Assembly (NCBI GenBank): GCA_017934185.1
Contig: JAGBJY010000029.1
Span: 62,001 to 126,000, forward strand
DNA length: 64,000 bases
Source: Bacteroidales bacterium
GTDB taxonomy: Bacteria > Bacteroidota > Bacteroidia > Bacteroidales > UBA932
Direction: 5' to 3'
A program made the position numbers and the translations under genes. Position 1 is the stretch's first letter. Each line of letters begins with the position of its first letter. This document shows, in pieces, positions 8,098 to 17,310 of this stretch. Under the pieces are notes generated by a model. It saw only the letters and a list, made by a program, of their open reading frames with translations, made no database searches and was not told the origin of the DNA.

Positions 8098-11000
8098 CTA
8101 GAACGGACGGCCGCCGCCCATCGGGGGACCCATACGGCCGCCACCGGGGCCGCCCTGGCTCATGCGGGCGCGCATCTGCTGACCGGCCTTGCCGAAGTTG
8201 CCGAACCGCCAGGTGAAGGAAAGCATGACGTATCGGCCCAGGGTATTGTTCCGCGTCTCCTGATAATAGTTGTCCGTGGTTTCTACGGAGAGGTTACGGG
8301 CCTGATCCAGAATGTCATAGGCCTTGAGGCTAAGGGTGGCCTGACGGCGGAACAGCGGCATGGCGAAGGTGGCGTTCCACACCAGCTGGGGCTCCTGCGG
8401 CGTGGTGTAGCCGTTGTACCAGTTGTAGTTGGCGTCGGTGCCAAGTTCAATACCGGTTTCGCCGATGGTCCACTTCACAGAGCCGCTTACCTGGTTGTTC
8501 CAAGTGGCGGCCACCTGATTCTGGAGCGTGTACCAGGGCTTGCTCAGGCGGGTGCGTCCGCTCAGGATGACCTCCCAATGGTCGGAACGGTAGGTGGCGC
8601 GCAGACGCTCCGTAAGCCGCAAGGTGCGGGTGGTGTTGTCCATGAAGTCCGTTGCCCACTGTGCGGGATTGGCCACGAAATAGTAATTGTGGAACTCATC
8701 GTACTTGAAGGCCGTCACATTGCCGCTGGCGTCTTTGGTGAGGAACTGGTCCATGGGCAGATTGGCCGCTCCGATGAAACTGCCGCTCTTGGAGTAAGAG
8801 GCGTTGGTCATGTTGGAGATGGAGAAGTTGCTCTTGGCGATAGGCGCGTTAATCATGAGGCGCACATTGCCGCTGAAAGTGTTGTGGCCGTTCACCGGGA
8901 GGGTGTAGGCACGGCCGTTTTCGTCGTACCAGCTGGCGCTCACGATGGGGTCCTGGACCATGTTGCCTTCTACATGCAGGCGGGCCGTGAAGAAGGTCTG
9001 CTTGTTGGAGAATTCAAGGTCTGAGCGCAGCCTGTGGCTGAAATAAGGATTCAGGAAAGGATTACCGAGGGCCAGCGACAGCGGATTGGAGTTGTCCAAA
9101 ACGGGGTTCAGCTGACTGGTGGAAGGCTGTGAGCTGTTGCCGAAGTAGAACAGGCGGATATTGGAATTGTCATTGAAATCATAGAAGAGCATGGCCCGCG
9201 GCGCAAAGTTCCAGATGGTACCCGGATCATAGATGGTGGGCTGCCCTTTCTCATGATTGAAGGTCTCGTTGTACGTTTTGGTGGGCACGGCCGATGCACC
9301 CAACTGGGCGCGCAGTGCATCCCGCTGGTACATAAAGGCCAGGCCGATGTTCTGGTTCAGGCTGCGATTGAGGATGTTGTTGCTGTAGGCCAGGTCCTCC
9401 GCCTCACCGGTGCGGTTGTAAGCGGCTTCGCCAAGGGAACTGTCATTGAGCGCAAACTGGCGGAAAAGGGCCGTGTTGTAAAGGCCGCTGTCGTAAGTGA
9501 GCTTTTCCGTTTCGCTCTGCGACCAGCGGAGGTTGTAACTTCCCTCCAGATAGAAATAGTTGCCCAAAGGCTCGGTGTAAACGATACGGGCGCCCACGCT
9601 GTTGCTCTTGGTGGCCGAAGAAATGCGCTGGTTAATAAGGGTAGCGAACTCCTCGACGGGCGTTCCGTCAGCATTGAAACGCGTATCGGTGAGGGACTGG
9701 TTGTAGCCATTGAGCTTGTTGCGGGAGACATTCCAGTCTACGTTGGCCGATATTGTCCGGCCCGGAATGCCCAGCCGCTGGCGCAGCAGCAGGAAGCCCC
9801 GCGTCTGCAGGTTGGTATTGTCGCCGATGTTGTTGGTGAAACCGCTGTTGGTCTTTTCCGTGGTACCATCGGCGTGCTTGGTATCGCTGTCAAAAACGCT
9901 CTGCTGCGTGTAGCTTCCGCGACCGAAGTTGAACTGCGGCTGGAAGAGGATGGACGTGTTTTCGGAGAATTTGTGCTCCAGACGCACACCGAAGCGGTGT
10001 CCGTCGGTGAAACGGCTGCTGAGTCCGTCGTTACTGGACATGAGGGTAGAACCGTCGGTCATATAGGTCTCCTTGTAGGTAGATTCCTCAACGTCCACGA
10101 TGGAACCGTTGTAGAGGTAGTTGCCGCCCAGGTCCATTTTGTCGCCCAGAAGGTCCCAGTTGCCGTTGACACCGCCCATCCAGGAGGTGGTGATGCCATT
10201 GGAATTGCCGCCGAAGCCCCCCGCGCCACGGCCCATGCCGCCACCGCCGCCCATCATGGAACTCATCATGGAACCGGAGAGGTCATTGAAGCCGCGGTTG
10301 TTGGTGTTGTTGGCATTGGCAATGACGGAAATCTGGCTGGTTTCGGTGAATCGGCCTCCCATGAAGGCGCCCTGCCAGCGCCAGTCGTTCACGGCGCCCG
10401 CTTTGGAAGGCAGGTCATGACCGCCGCCGGCCATGGCATTGCCGAAAACACCGTTCATCATGCCCTTCTGGACACTGAGGTCAATGACGGTTTCCTCTTC
10501 ACCGTCGTCGATGCCGGTGAATTCGGCCTGCTCGCTCTTTTTCTTGACCACCTTCACCTTCTCCACCAACTTGGCAGGGATGTTCTGGGAGGCCAGCTGA
10601 GGGTCGTCCAGGAAGAAGGTTTTGCCGGCGATGGTAATCTTGGACACGGTTTCGCCGTTGGAAGTGATGGTGCCGTCTTCGGACACCTCAATGCCGGGGA
10701 GCTTTTTCAGGAGGTCGATGAGCATGTTGTCATCGCTGATTTTGAACGAGGAAGCATTGTACTCCACCGTATCCTTCTTGATGATGATGGGATTGCCCGT
10801 AGCCGATACGGATGCGGCATCCAGCACCTGGCGGTCCTGCGCCATCTTCACCACGCCCAGATTCAGGTTATCCTTCACCTCCAGGGCCTTTTCATAGGTC
10901 TTATAGCCCATGATTTCGGCCTTGAGGGTATATTTTCCGCTGCGGATTTTTTCCAGTACGGCGTTGCCTTCGCCGTCTGAAAGCGTATACTTGGGCTGCC

Positions 11001-11148
11001 CCTTTTCCGGGACCAGGGACACCGTGGCAAAACCCACGGGCTCACCGCTGGCGTCGTCCTGCAATTGAAGGGTCACTTTGTAATTTTGCGCCTGCAGCGC
11101 CAGGGCAGTAAAAAGGGCCGCAAGGGCCAGGAGAAGTCTTCTAACCAT
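8098..11148 (-). CDS. Outer membrane beta-barrel receptor with carboxypeptidase-like N-terminal domain
   Basis: This 1016-residue protein has a signal peptide (MVRRLLLALAALFTALALQA). A carboxypeptidase regulatory-like Ig domain follows (about 25-105, DDASGEPVGFATVSL), then a plug-like region (KLPGIEVSEDGTITSNGETV), then a long beta-barrel. It matches the TonB-dependent-receptor-like outer membrane protein family of Bacteroidota rather than SusC, and no SusD follows. A Met/Gly-rich loop (MMGGGGGMGRGAGGFGG) and a Gly-rich C-terminus ending GGGRPF are unusual low-complexity stretches. The start at 11148 fits the signal peptide better than the in-frame ATG at 11166. The substrate is unknown. Confidence 0.85.
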   Translation of the reverse strand: MVRRLLLALAALFTALALQAQNYKVTLQLQDDASGEPVGFATVSLVPEKGQPKYTLSDGEGNAVLEKIRSGKYTLKAEIMGYKTYEKALEVKDNLNLGVVKMAQDRQVLDAASVSATGNPIIIKKDTVEYNASSFKISDDNMLIDLLKKLPGIEVSEDGTITSNGETVSKITIAGKTFFLDDPQLASQNIPAKLVEKVKVVKKKSEQAEFTGIDDGEEETVIDLSVQKGMMNGVFGNAMAGGGHDLPSKAGAVNDWRWQGAFMGGRFTETSQISVIANANNTNNRGFNDLSGSMMSSMMGGGGGMGRGAGGFGGNSNGITTSWMGGVNGNWDLLGDKMDLGGNYLYNGSIVDVEESTYKETYMTDGSTLMSSNDGLSSRFTDGHRFGVRLEHKFSENTSILFQPQFNFGRGSYTQQSVFDSDTKHADGTTEKTNSGFTNNIGDNTNLQTRGFLLLRQRLGIPGRTISANVDWNVSRNKLNGYNQSLTDTRFNADGTPVEEFATLINQRISSATKSNSVGARIVYTEPLGNYFYLEGSYNLRWSQSETEKLTYDSGLYNTALFRQFALNDSSLGEAAYNRTGEAEDLAYSNNILNRSLNQNIGLAFMYQRDALRAQLGASAVPTKTYNETFNHEKGQPTIYDPGTIWNFAPRAMLFYDFNDNSNIRLFYFGNSSQPSTSQLNPVLDNSNPLSLALGNPFLNPYFSHRLRSDLEFSNKQTFFTARLHVEGNMVQDPIVSASWYDENGRAYTLPVNGHNTFSGNVRLMINAPIAKSNFSISNMTNASYSKSGSFIGAANLPMDQFLTKDASGNVTAFKYDEFHNYYFVANPAQWATDFMDNTTRTLRLTERLRATYRSDHWEVILSGRTRLSKPWYTLQNQVAATWNNQVSGSVKWTIGETGIELGTDANYNWYNGYTTPQEPQLVWNATFAMPLFRRQATLSLKAYDILDQARNLSVETTDNYYQETRNNTLGRYVMLSFTWRFGNFGKAGQQMRARMSQGGPGGGRMGPPMGGGRPF

Positions 11149-11187
11149 ATCTTTTGTACAAAACAATACTTTGACACCTTTCCGGGG

Positions 11188-11748
11188 TCAAGGTTTAATC
11201 CGGTGGGGATTATCTTTCAAAAATTGCTCCCATCCGCCTTTTCCACCGGCCGATGACAGCGGTTTAGAAGTCTCATAGTGATGGCAGAGCGCAATGGCCA
11301 GGGCGTCCGTTGCGTCCAGATGGCGGCTCTCCAACTTTACGTTCAGGGTTTTTTCCAACATCAGCTGCACCTGCTCCTTGGAAGCGGCACCATTGCCCAC
11401 AATGGCCTCCTTGGCCTTTCTGGGGGCATATTCGGTCACGCTTTCCACGCCGTATTCCTTGGCGGCCAGGATGGCAGCGCCTTGCGCCCGGCCCAGTTTC
11501 AGGACCACCTGCGCATTCTTTCCGTAGAAGGGACTTTCAATGGCCAGCTCGGTAGGACGATAGCTCTTGCAAACCTCGCTGATGCATTCATAGATGGCCT
11601 GGAGCTTGGCGTAGGCATCGGCCTCTTTCCTGAGGTCCAGGACCCCCATGTCCACATATTCGGCCTTCTTCCCTTCCACACGGACAATCCCGAAACCCAA
11701 AAGCTGGGTTCCGGGATCGATGCCGAGTATGATTCGCTCCTTAGTCAA
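11188..11748 (-). CDS. ruvC: Holliday junction resolvase RuvC
   Basis: RuvC cuts Holliday junctions during recombination with RuvAB. The protein opens with ILGIDPGTQLLGFG (first catalytic Asp) and contains AIESPFYGKN (catalytic Glu), the segment GNGAASKEQVQ, and the C-terminal acidic motif LDATDALAIALCHH. Conserved sequence begins right after a TTG codon at 11748, which lies inside the last codons of serS (overlap of 8 bases). No ATG or GTG closer than the implausible one far upstream is in frame, so a TTG start giving 186 residues is the best reading. Translation is probably coupled to serS. Confidence 0.93.
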   Translation of the reverse strand: MTKERIILGIDPGTQLLGFGIVRVEGKKAEYVDMGVLDLRKEADAYAKLQAIYECISEVCKSYRPTELAIESPFYGKNAQVVLKLGRAQGAAILAAKEYGVESVTEYAPRKAKEAIVGNGAASKEQVQLMLEKTLNVKLESRHLDATDALAIALCHHYETSKPLSSAGGKGGWEQFLKDNPHRIKP

Positions 11749-13012
11749 TGCGGTCGAATCCGGTGTAGGGACGGAGGCACTGAGGAATCTCAATGCAGCC
11801 GTCTTTCTGGTTGTCTTCCAGCAGGGCGGCCACAACACGCGGCAGCGCCAGGGAACTTCCGTTCAGGGTGTGGCAGAGCTGGGTCTTGCCGTTTTCGTCC
11901 TTGTAACGGCACTTGAGGCGGTTGGCCTGGTAGCTCTCGAAGTTGGAGACGGAAGAAATTTCCAGCCAGCGGCCCTGGGCGGCGCTCCACAGCTCAAAGT
12001 CGTAGGTGATGGCCGATGTGAAGCTCATGTCGCCGCCGCAAAGACGGAGGATGCGGTAGCGAAGGCCCAGCTCCTTCACCAGGCTTTCTACGTGGGCAAT
12101 CATCTCATCCAGAGCAGCATAGCTGTTCTCCGGCTTTTCGATGCGCACAATCTCCACCTTGTCAAACTGATGCAGGCGGTTCAGGCCCCTCACGTCCTTG
12201 CCGTAACTGCCGGCCTCGCGGCGGAAGCAGGGGGTATAGGCGGTGAGTTTCTGCGGGAACTGGTCGGCCCCCAGAATGACATCGCGGAAAATATTGGTCA
12301 CAGGCACCTCGGCGGTGGGAACCATGTAGAAATCGTCCAGGTTGGCGTGGTACATCTGGGCTTCCTTGTCGGGCAGCTGGCCGGTGCCGAAACCGGAAGC
12401 GGCGTTCACCATCACGGGCGGCTCCACCTCTTTGTAACCGGCAGCCGTATTGCGGTCCAGGAAGTAATTGATGAGGGCGCGCTGCAACTTGGCCCCCTTG
12501 CCCTTGTACACGGGGAAACCGGCGCCGGTGATTTTCACCCCCAGGTCGAAGTCAATGATGTCGTACTTCTTGGCCAGCTCCCAGTGCGGAAGGGCCCCTT
12601 CGGGGAGCTTGGGCTCCTCGCCGCCCATTTTCACCACCAGGTTGTCCTCGGCGCCCTTTCCTTCGGGGACCAGGTCGCAGGGAAGGTTGGGCAGCAGCAC
12701 CAGCTGGGCCTGAAGTTCTTCGGCATTGGTGTCGGCCTGGGAGAGGAGTTCATTGGAACGGGCCTTGAGGGCGGCTACCTCGGCCTTGGCGGCTTCGGCC
12801 TCGGCCTTTTTACCTTCTTTCATGAGCTGGCCGATGGCGGCGGCAGCCTTTTTCTGCCGGGCCAGCAGCGCATCGCTCTCGGTCTGGAGGGCCTTGCGTT
12901 TGTCGTCCAGGGCGATGACGTTTTCCACGATGGCGCGGGCGTCGAAATTCTTGACGGCGAGTTTGCGGATCACCAGCTCGGGGTCTTCACGAAGGAGTTT
13001 CAGTGTAAGCAT
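11741..13012 (-). CDS. serS: Seryl-tRNA synthetase
   Basis: SerS charges tRNA-Ser with serine. The 423-residue length is standard. The N-terminal tRNA-binding coiled coil is clear (about 28-110, rich in Lys/Glu/Ala), followed by the class II catalytic core with motif 2 FRREAGSYGKDVRGLNRLHQF and motif 3 LNGSSLALPRVVAALLEDNQ. The stop overlaps the ruvC start. The 113-base gap to rpmA contains the rpmA terminator and a short palindrome, and no clear promoter box was seen there. Confidence 0.97.
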   Translation of the reverse strand: MLTLKLLREDPELVIRKLAVKNFDARAIVENVIALDDKRKALQTESDALLARQKKAAAAIGQLMKEGKKAEAEAAKAEVAALKARSNELLSQADTNAEELQAQLVLLPNLPCDLVPEGKGAEDNLVVKMGGEEPKLPEGALPHWELAKKYDIIDFDLGVKITGAGFPVYKGKGAKLQRALINYFLDRNTAAGYKEVEPPVMVNAASGFGTGQLPDKEAQMYHANLDDFYMVPTAEVPVTNIFRDVILGADQFPQKLTAYTPCFRREAGSYGKDVRGLNRLHQFDKVEIVRIEKPENSYAALDEMIAHVESLVKELGLRYRILRLCGGDMSFTSAITYDFELWSAAQGRWLEISSVSNFESYQANRLKCRYKDENGKTQLCHTLNGSSLALPRVVAALLEDNQKDGCIEIPQCLRPYTGFDRID

Positions 13013-13026
13013 ATTGTGTTGATTTT

Positions 13027-13054
13027 AGATTCTTCACTACATTCAGAATGACAG
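13027..13054. repeat. Short imperfect palindrome (AGATTCT...AGAATGACAG)
   Basis: ATTCT and AGAAT flank an 11-base centre, and the edge GAATGAC is shared with the palindrome at 6915-6925. The two may belong to one class of small dispersed repeat. Confidence 0.35.
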
Positions 13055-13069
13055 AAAAACAAAGACAAA

Positions 13070-13102
13070 AGGAGGAACTGCCCTTTTGGAACAGGTCCTC
13101 CT
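13070..13102 (-). terminator. Terminator after rpmA
   Basis: On the minus strand AGGAGGA pairs with TCCTCCT and the stem is followed by TTTTG, 24 bases after the rpmA stop. This is a plausible intrinsic terminator for rplU-rpmA. Confidence 0.65.
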
Positions 13103-13125
13103 TAGAGTCTACAGTACCTTCGGGC

Positions 13126-13386
13126 TTAGTTCTCGAAAGGAACTACTGACACGAAGGACTTGTCTTCACGCTTGCGGGTGAATTTGACAGTACCGTCCAC
13201 CAGGGCGTAGAGGGTGTGGTCCTTGCCCATGCCTACGTTGAGACCCGGGTTGTGAACCGTACCGCGCTGACGCACGATGATGTTACCGGCCTTTACGACC
13301 TCTTCGCCGAACTTCTTGATGCCGAGGCGCTTGGAATGCGACTCACGACCGTTCTTGGAACTGGATTGACCTTTCTTGTGTGCCAT
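13126..13386 (-). CDS. rpmA: 50S ribosomal protein L27
   Basis: The 86-residue basic protein begins [20 protein letters not shown] and contains [13 protein letters not shown], the L27 signature. L27 sits near the peptidyl transferase centre. It follows rplU after 20 bases, the usual rplU-rpmA order. The N-terminus is the short form without the cleaved extension found in Firmicutes. Confidence 0.98.
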   Translation of the reverse strand: MAHKKGQSSSKNGRESHSKRLGIKKFGEEVVKAGNIIVRQRGTVHNPGLNVGMGKDHTLYALVDGTVKFTRKREDKSFVSVVPFEN

Positions 13387-13406
13387 AATCTGTTTCTCCT
13401 TTTAAG

Positions 13407-13718
13407 TTAAGCGATAGCGTCGATGTGGATTTTGGTGAGTTTCTGACGGTGACCGTTCAGGGTCTGGAAACCTTTGCGGCGGATTTTCTTGAAAACAAGA
13501 ACTTTCTTTGCCTTGGCGTCGTCATCTACTACGGTGGCCTTTACGGTGGCACCTTCTACATAGGGAGTTCCAACTTTCACAGCACCCTCATTTTCCAGGA
13601 GGAGCACTTTGTTGAACTCTACGGATTCTCCGTTCTTGGCCTGGAGGCGGTTCACGAAGATGTCCATTCCAGCTTCCACTTTGAACTGCTGGCTTGCAAT
13701 GTCTACAATTGCGTACAT
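13407..13718 (-). CDS. rplU: 50S ribosomal protein L21
   Basis: The 103-residue protein starts MYAIVDIASQQFKVEAG and has the C-terminal L21 motif VFKKIRRKGFQTLNGHRQ. It is the first gene of the rplU-rpmA operon. It is preceded by an untranslated leader of roughly 85 bases downstream of a textbook promoter, long enough to hold regulatory structure. Confidence 0.98.
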   Translation of the reverse strand: MYAIVDIASQQFKVEAGMDIFVNRLQAKNGESVEFNKVLLLENEGAVKVGTPYVEGATVKATVVDDDAKAKKVLVFKKIRRKGFQTLNGHRQKLTKIHIDAIA

Positions 13719-13810
13719 TGTACAAAAACTTATTTAAAGTTTTGGGCCGTAAGCGCCTGCCTTTGAGGCCGGTCTTTACTGAGCTTAGCGGTCATCTCAA
13801 AAAATGGACT

Positions 13811-13842
13811 GCAAAGATACTGATTTTTCGGGGAATAGCAAA
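13811..13842 (-). promoter_or_regulatory. Promoter of rplU-rpmA
   Basis: On the minus strand TTTG (13842-13839) is separated by exactly 19 bases from TATCTTTGC (13819-13811). This is the full TTTG-N19-TAnnTTTG Bacteroidota consensus, oriented toward rplU. Confidence 0.85.
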
Positions 13843-13868
13843 TTTTTTTTACTAAAAGAGAGCGGACG

Positions 13869-14579
13869 TCAGATCAGCGACAGCGCCACGTCCATCATGC
13901 GGGTGAAGGTGGTCTGGCGCTCCTCGGCGGTGGTGAGTTCGCCGGTGACGATGTGGTCGGAGACCGTGAACAGGGCCATGGCCTTGTTGCCGGAGCGGGC
14001 GGCGTTCATGAAAAGGGCCGCGGCTTCCATCTCTACGGCCAACACGCCCATTTTCATCCATTTATCGGCCTGCGGATGGTCCGAATAGAACACGTCCGAG
14101 GACAGCACATTGCCCACTTTGTAGCGGTAGCCCAGTGCTTCGCAGGTCTCGACGGCCTTGCGCAGCAGACCGTAATCGGCAATGGGGCAGAACGTGCCGG
14201 GAAGGTCGTACTGGGCCGCATAGTTGGAGTCTGTGCAGGCGCCCATGGCCAGCACCAGGTCTCCCAGGCGAAGGTCTTTGTGATAAGCACCCGCCGACCC
14301 GATGCGGATGATGGTCTTGACGCCGTAGAAATTGAACAGTTCATACGTGTAAAGGGCAATGGAGGGAATGCCGATGCCATGTCCCATCACGCTTACAGGC
14401 TTACCCTGATAGGTACCGGTAAAGCCCAGCATGCCGCGTACGTTATTGACCAGAACAGGATTCTCCAGGTATTTTTCCGCCATGAATTTGGCGCGGAGAG
14501 GATCGCCTGCCATAATCACGGCAGGGGCAATTTCCCCGTATTTTGCCCCAATGTGGGGCGTAGGTGTGTTGTTACTCAT
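13869..14579 (-). CDS. deoD: Purine nucleoside phosphorylase, DeoD type
   Basis: The enzyme splits purine nucleosides with phosphate to the free base and ribose-1-phosphate in purine salvage. The 236-residue length matches the hexameric DeoD type. Visible motifs are [17 protein letters not shown] (phosphate site), [19 protein letters not shown] (ribose and base binding) and TVSDH with the catalytic aspartate. It has its own -7 box 20 bases upstream of the ATG, inside the short gap to the transposase-like gene. Confidence 0.95.
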   Translation of the reverse strand: MSNNTPTPHIGAKYGEIAPAVIMAGDPLRAKFMAEKYLENPVLVNNVRGMLGFTGTYQGKPVSVMGHGIGIPSIALYTYELFNFYGVKTIIRIGSAGAYHKDLRLGDLVLAMGACTDSNYAAQYDLPGTFCPIADYGLLRKAVETCEALGYRYKVGNVLSSDVFYSDHPQADKWMKMGVLAVEMEAAALFMNAARSGNKAMALFTVSDHIVTGELTTAEERQTTFTRMMDVALSLI

Positions 14580-14586
14580 GTGGTTA

Positions 14587-15522
14587 TCATTTTTCTCTGC
14601 AAAGATAACTATTTATCTGCAATATTTGCGCAATTCTCTCCCGCGGCACCCCCATAACCCTGGCCAGTTGGGAAATGGATGTCTTGGTTGAGCGATACAA
14701 ATAGGGTACTAAACGTGTCTGTTGATTCAAACTCAACTGGCTAATCTCAGTTTTGAACCAGCGGGCCGCTATCTCTCCTGCGGTCTTATAATAATCTGAA
14801 TCGCTTTGCATCTGATAAGGCATTTCTTCCAGCAGATGATGCATCTGGGATGGATTCAATTCCCCAATTGTTTTCAGAAAGAACGCCGCATCATGGGCGA
14901 ATGCCTGTTCCAGATACTCACAATCGCAGAAACTGGAGGGTATCAAGTGCTCCTCTGAGTCCAGCAGCCAGGGAACATCCGTCAGTTTATCCCCGGTATG
15001 CATGATGGCTACCCGTTCGCGAAAAGTTAAAGCCGCCACAGGCCGATAAGACTGGTCCGTTTGCTTTCCGCAGAACATGGCCCTGTAACCCGACCACGGG
15101 TACAGATGAATGGGGCACTGGTTATCCAGAGCATTCCGTGGAATATAGGCCAGCGTGTTGCGTACATGCCATTCGGTTTCCATGGGAATGGCTTTGATCT
15201 CTTCCCGGTGCAGGATACCCCGCTCACGGTATTTCCTGCTGAACCACATGGAATAGACTCTCTTGATTTCTTGAGCGAAGGCCTCCGCCTCTTCCGGGCT
15301 TCTTGCCAAGATGGCCACATGGCAGTGATTGGAGACCACGGCATAGATAATGACCCGGACTTTTTTCCGGAGAGCACAGACGCAAATGATTTTGACCATC
15401 GCGTCATAATCATCTTCGTCTCTGAACAGTACAACATTTTCCAGTCCCTTCATACAAACATGATAGGGCTGCATTTCATAAGATTTCCCATTGGGGAAAA
15501 GACGGTATGCCCGAATTTTCAT
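14587..15522 (-). CDS. RAYT-type (REP-associated) HUH tyrosine transposase with C-terminal HTH
   Basis: The 311-residue product belongs to the IS200/Y1 superfamily by its HUH motif (H66-C67-H68 within [11 protein letters not shown]) and a candidate catalytic tyrosine at Y90 (IKRVYSMWF). The fold order, a strand-rich N-terminus ([13 protein letters not shown]) and then the HUH motif, matches REP-associated tyrosine transposases. A C-terminal extension of about 200 residues ends in a helix-turn-helix ([20 protein letters not shown]) resembling the DnaA domain IV-like tail of some family members. It has no IS-like ends of its own. It sits 128 bases from one of two REPIN-like elements (15650-15761 and 17311-17421), which supports a RAYT assignment. 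Confidence 0.82.
   Translation of the reverse strand: MKIRAYRLFPNGKSYEMQPYHVCMKGLENVVLFRDEDDYDAMVKIICVCALRKKVRVIIYAVVSNHCHVAILARSPEEAEAFAQEIKRVYSMWFSRKYRERGILHREEIKAIPMETEWHVRNTLAYIPRNALDNQCPIHLYPWSGYRAMFCGKQTDQSYRPVAALTFRERVAIMHTGDKLTDVPWLLDSEEHLIPSSFCDCEYLEQAFAHDAAFFLKTIGELNPSQMHHLLEEMPYQMQSDSDYYKTAGEIAARWFKTEISQLSLNQQTRLVPYLYRSTKTSISQLARVMGVPRERIAQILQINSYLCREK
14599..14607 (-). promoter_or_regulatory. -7 promoter box for deoD
   Basis: The minus strand reads TATCTTTGC, 20 bases before the deoD ATG. It overlaps the last codons of the transposase-like gene. Confidence 0.65.
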
Positions 15523-15540
15523 AACGCATAGCAGTTTTTA

Positions 15541-15560
15541 TTCGTTTCACAAGAAACGAA
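15541..15560. repeat. Perfect 8-bp hairpin upstream of the RAYT gene
   Basis: TTCGTTTC and GAAACGAA flank a 4-base loop (ACAA), 18 bases upstream of the transposase start codon. It could be a leader hairpin or binding site for the RAYT protein. No -7 box was found in this 302-base gap on the minus strand. Confidence 0.55.
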
Positions 15561-15649
15561 GGATTACACGGGCATCCTGAACCGCAAAAGCAATAATAAG
15601 CCATTCGCAGCGATAAATCAAGGATTCCGGATGTTTTTTTCTCCCTTTC

Positions 15650-15761
15650 TGCAAAAGGTCGGGTTTGAGGCAGCACACCTTTTGCGCCGATTGTGCCTCT
15701 GAGTGTTATCAGTCCGCATTTCCGTGCAAAAGGTCGGACGCATAGAATCCGACCTTTTGCA
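15650..15761 (+). repeat. REPIN-like element, left copy
   Basis: This 112-base element is bounded by TGCAAAAGGTCGG and TCCGACCTTTTGCA. Its right half is a 14-bp perfect hairpin (15725-15738 with 15748-15761). Its left half is a second hairpin with TGCAAAAGGT and ACCTTTTGCG arms. The same element, about 88 percent identical without gaps by my alignment, lies inverted at 17311-17421. Two palindromes joined by a spacer is the REPIN layout. Confidence 0.75.
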
Positions 15762-15790
15762 GCGGCATAGGATTTTTCGCCAAAAATCAC

Positions 15791-15798
15791 TACCTTTG
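15791..15798 (+). promoter_or_regulatory. -7 promoter box for the DUF1846 gene
   Basis: TACCTTTG matches TAnnTTTG, 26 bases before the ATG and 29 bases after the left repeat element. Confidence 0.6.
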
Positions 15799-15824
15799 TA
15801 ACCCGTATTCAAGCAACTGACATT

Positions 15825-17300
15825 ATGAAATACGGGTTCGACAACGGGAAATATCTCAAAATCCAATCGGAACACATCCGGCGGCGCATTGCCTCTTTCG
15901 GCAATAAACTTTATATGGAATTTGGCGGCAAATTGTTTGACGACTATCATGCCGCCCGCGTGCTTCCGGGATTTGAGCCCGACAGCAAACTGAAAATGCT
16001 CATGCAGATGCGCGATGACGCCGAAATCATCATCGTCATCAGCGCTGTGGATATTGAAAAGAACAAAGTGCGCAGCGACCTGGGCATCACTTACGATATG
16101 GACGTGCTGCGCCTCAGGGACGAATTCCTTTCCCGTGAGCTTAGCGTTAACAGCGTGGTAATCACCCACTTCAACGGTCAGGCAAGCGCCGAGGCCTACC
16201 GCAAGCGCCTGGAGAACATGGGCATCCGGGTGTACTACCACTATACCATTGAGGGCTACCCCAACAATGTGGCCCTCATTGACTCCGAGGAAGGTTTCGG
16301 CCGCAACGACTATGTGGAAACCACCAAACCGCTGGTGGTAGTGACGGCCCCCGGTCCCGGCAGCGGAAAAATGGCCGTGTGCCTGAGCCAGCTGTACCAG
16401 GAAAACAAACGCGGGGTCAAGGCCGGTTACGCCAAATTTGAGACCTTCCCCATCTGGAACCTCTCCCTGACGCACCCCGTGAACATTGCCTACGAAGCCG
16501 CCACGGCTGACCTGGACGATGTAAACATGATTGACCCCTTCCACCTGGATGCCTACGGGGAAACCGCCGTGAACTACAACCGCGACATCGAGATTTTCCC
16601 CGTGATGAACGCCCTGTTCGAAGACATTTACGGCGGCTCTCCCTACAAGAGCCCCACCGACATGGGCGTGAACATGGCCGGCTTCTGCGTCTCCGACGAC
16701 GATGTGTGCCGCGAGGCTTCCCGGCAGGAAATCATCCGCCGTTACTACGCCGCCCTCTGCAATTTTGCCGATGGCAAGGCTACGGAAAGCGAGGTGAACA
16801 AAATCGGCCTTCTGATGAAGCGGGCCCGCATCATTACCGCCGACCGCCTGTGCACCGTGGCCGCCAAGGAGCGCACCGACAAGTCCGGCCTGGCCGCTGC
16901 TGCCATCGAACTGGAGGATGGGACCATCCTTACGGGCGAAACCTCCCCGCTGCTGGGGCCCAGCTCGGCCCTGCTGCTGAACGCTATCAAGCATCTGGCC
17001 GGCATTGCCCACAATATCAAGCTCATTCCGCAGACGATGATTGGCCCCATCCAGAAAACCAAAGTGACTTATCTCCACGGCCATAATCCCCGCCTGCACA
17101 CCGACGAAGTGCTGGTGGCCCTTTCTATGATGAGCCTTCTGGACGAGAATTGCTTCCAGGCCCTGGACCAGCTCCCGAAACTCCGTGGCGCCCAGGTCCA
17201 CTCCACGGTGATGCTCAGCGAGGTGGACCGCAAAACCTTCTCCAAGCTGGGCATCGGCCTCACCTGCGACCCCGTTCGGAAAATCAAAAAACAGCAGTAA
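15825..17300 (+). CDS. DUF1846 (UPF0371) family protein
   Basis: The 491-residue protein matches DUF1846 along its length, starting GFDNGKYLKIQSEHI. Other conserved segments are VVTAPGPGSGKMAVCLSQLY, a nucleotide-loop-like stretch, and FPIWNLSLTHPVNIAYEAATADL. The family is cytosolic and widespread in anaerobes, and its biochemical role is not settled; the GPGSGK stretch suggests nucleotide or phosphate binding. It has its own promoter and is bracketed on both sides by inverted copies of one repeat element, so it stands as an isolated unit between the RAYT gene and the sirtuin operon. Confidence 0.9.
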   Translation: MKYGFDNGKYLKIQSEHIRRRIASFGNKLYMEFGGKLFDDYHAARVLPGFEPDSKLKMLMQMRDDAEIIIVISAVDIEKNKVRSDLGITYDMDVLRLRDEFLSRELSVNSVVITHFNGQASAEAYRKRLENMGIRVYYHYTIEGYPNNVALIDSEEGFGRNDYVETTKPLVVVTAPGPGSGKMAVCLSQLYQENKRGVKAGYAKFETFPIWNLSLTHPVNIAYEAATADLDDVNMIDPFHLDAYGETAVNYNRDIEIFPVMNALFEDIYGGSPYKSPTDMGVNMAGFCVSDDDVCREASRQEIIRRYYAALCNFADGKATESEVNKIGLLMKRARIITADRLCTVAAKERTDKSGLAAAAIELEDGTILTGETSPLLGPSSALLLNAIKHLAGIAHNIKLIPQTMIGPIQKTKVTYLHGHNPRLHTDEVLVALSMMSLLDENCFQALDQLPKLRGAQVHSTVMLSEVDRKTFSKLGIGLTCDPVRKIKKQQ

Positions 17301-17310
17301 ACCGGACACC

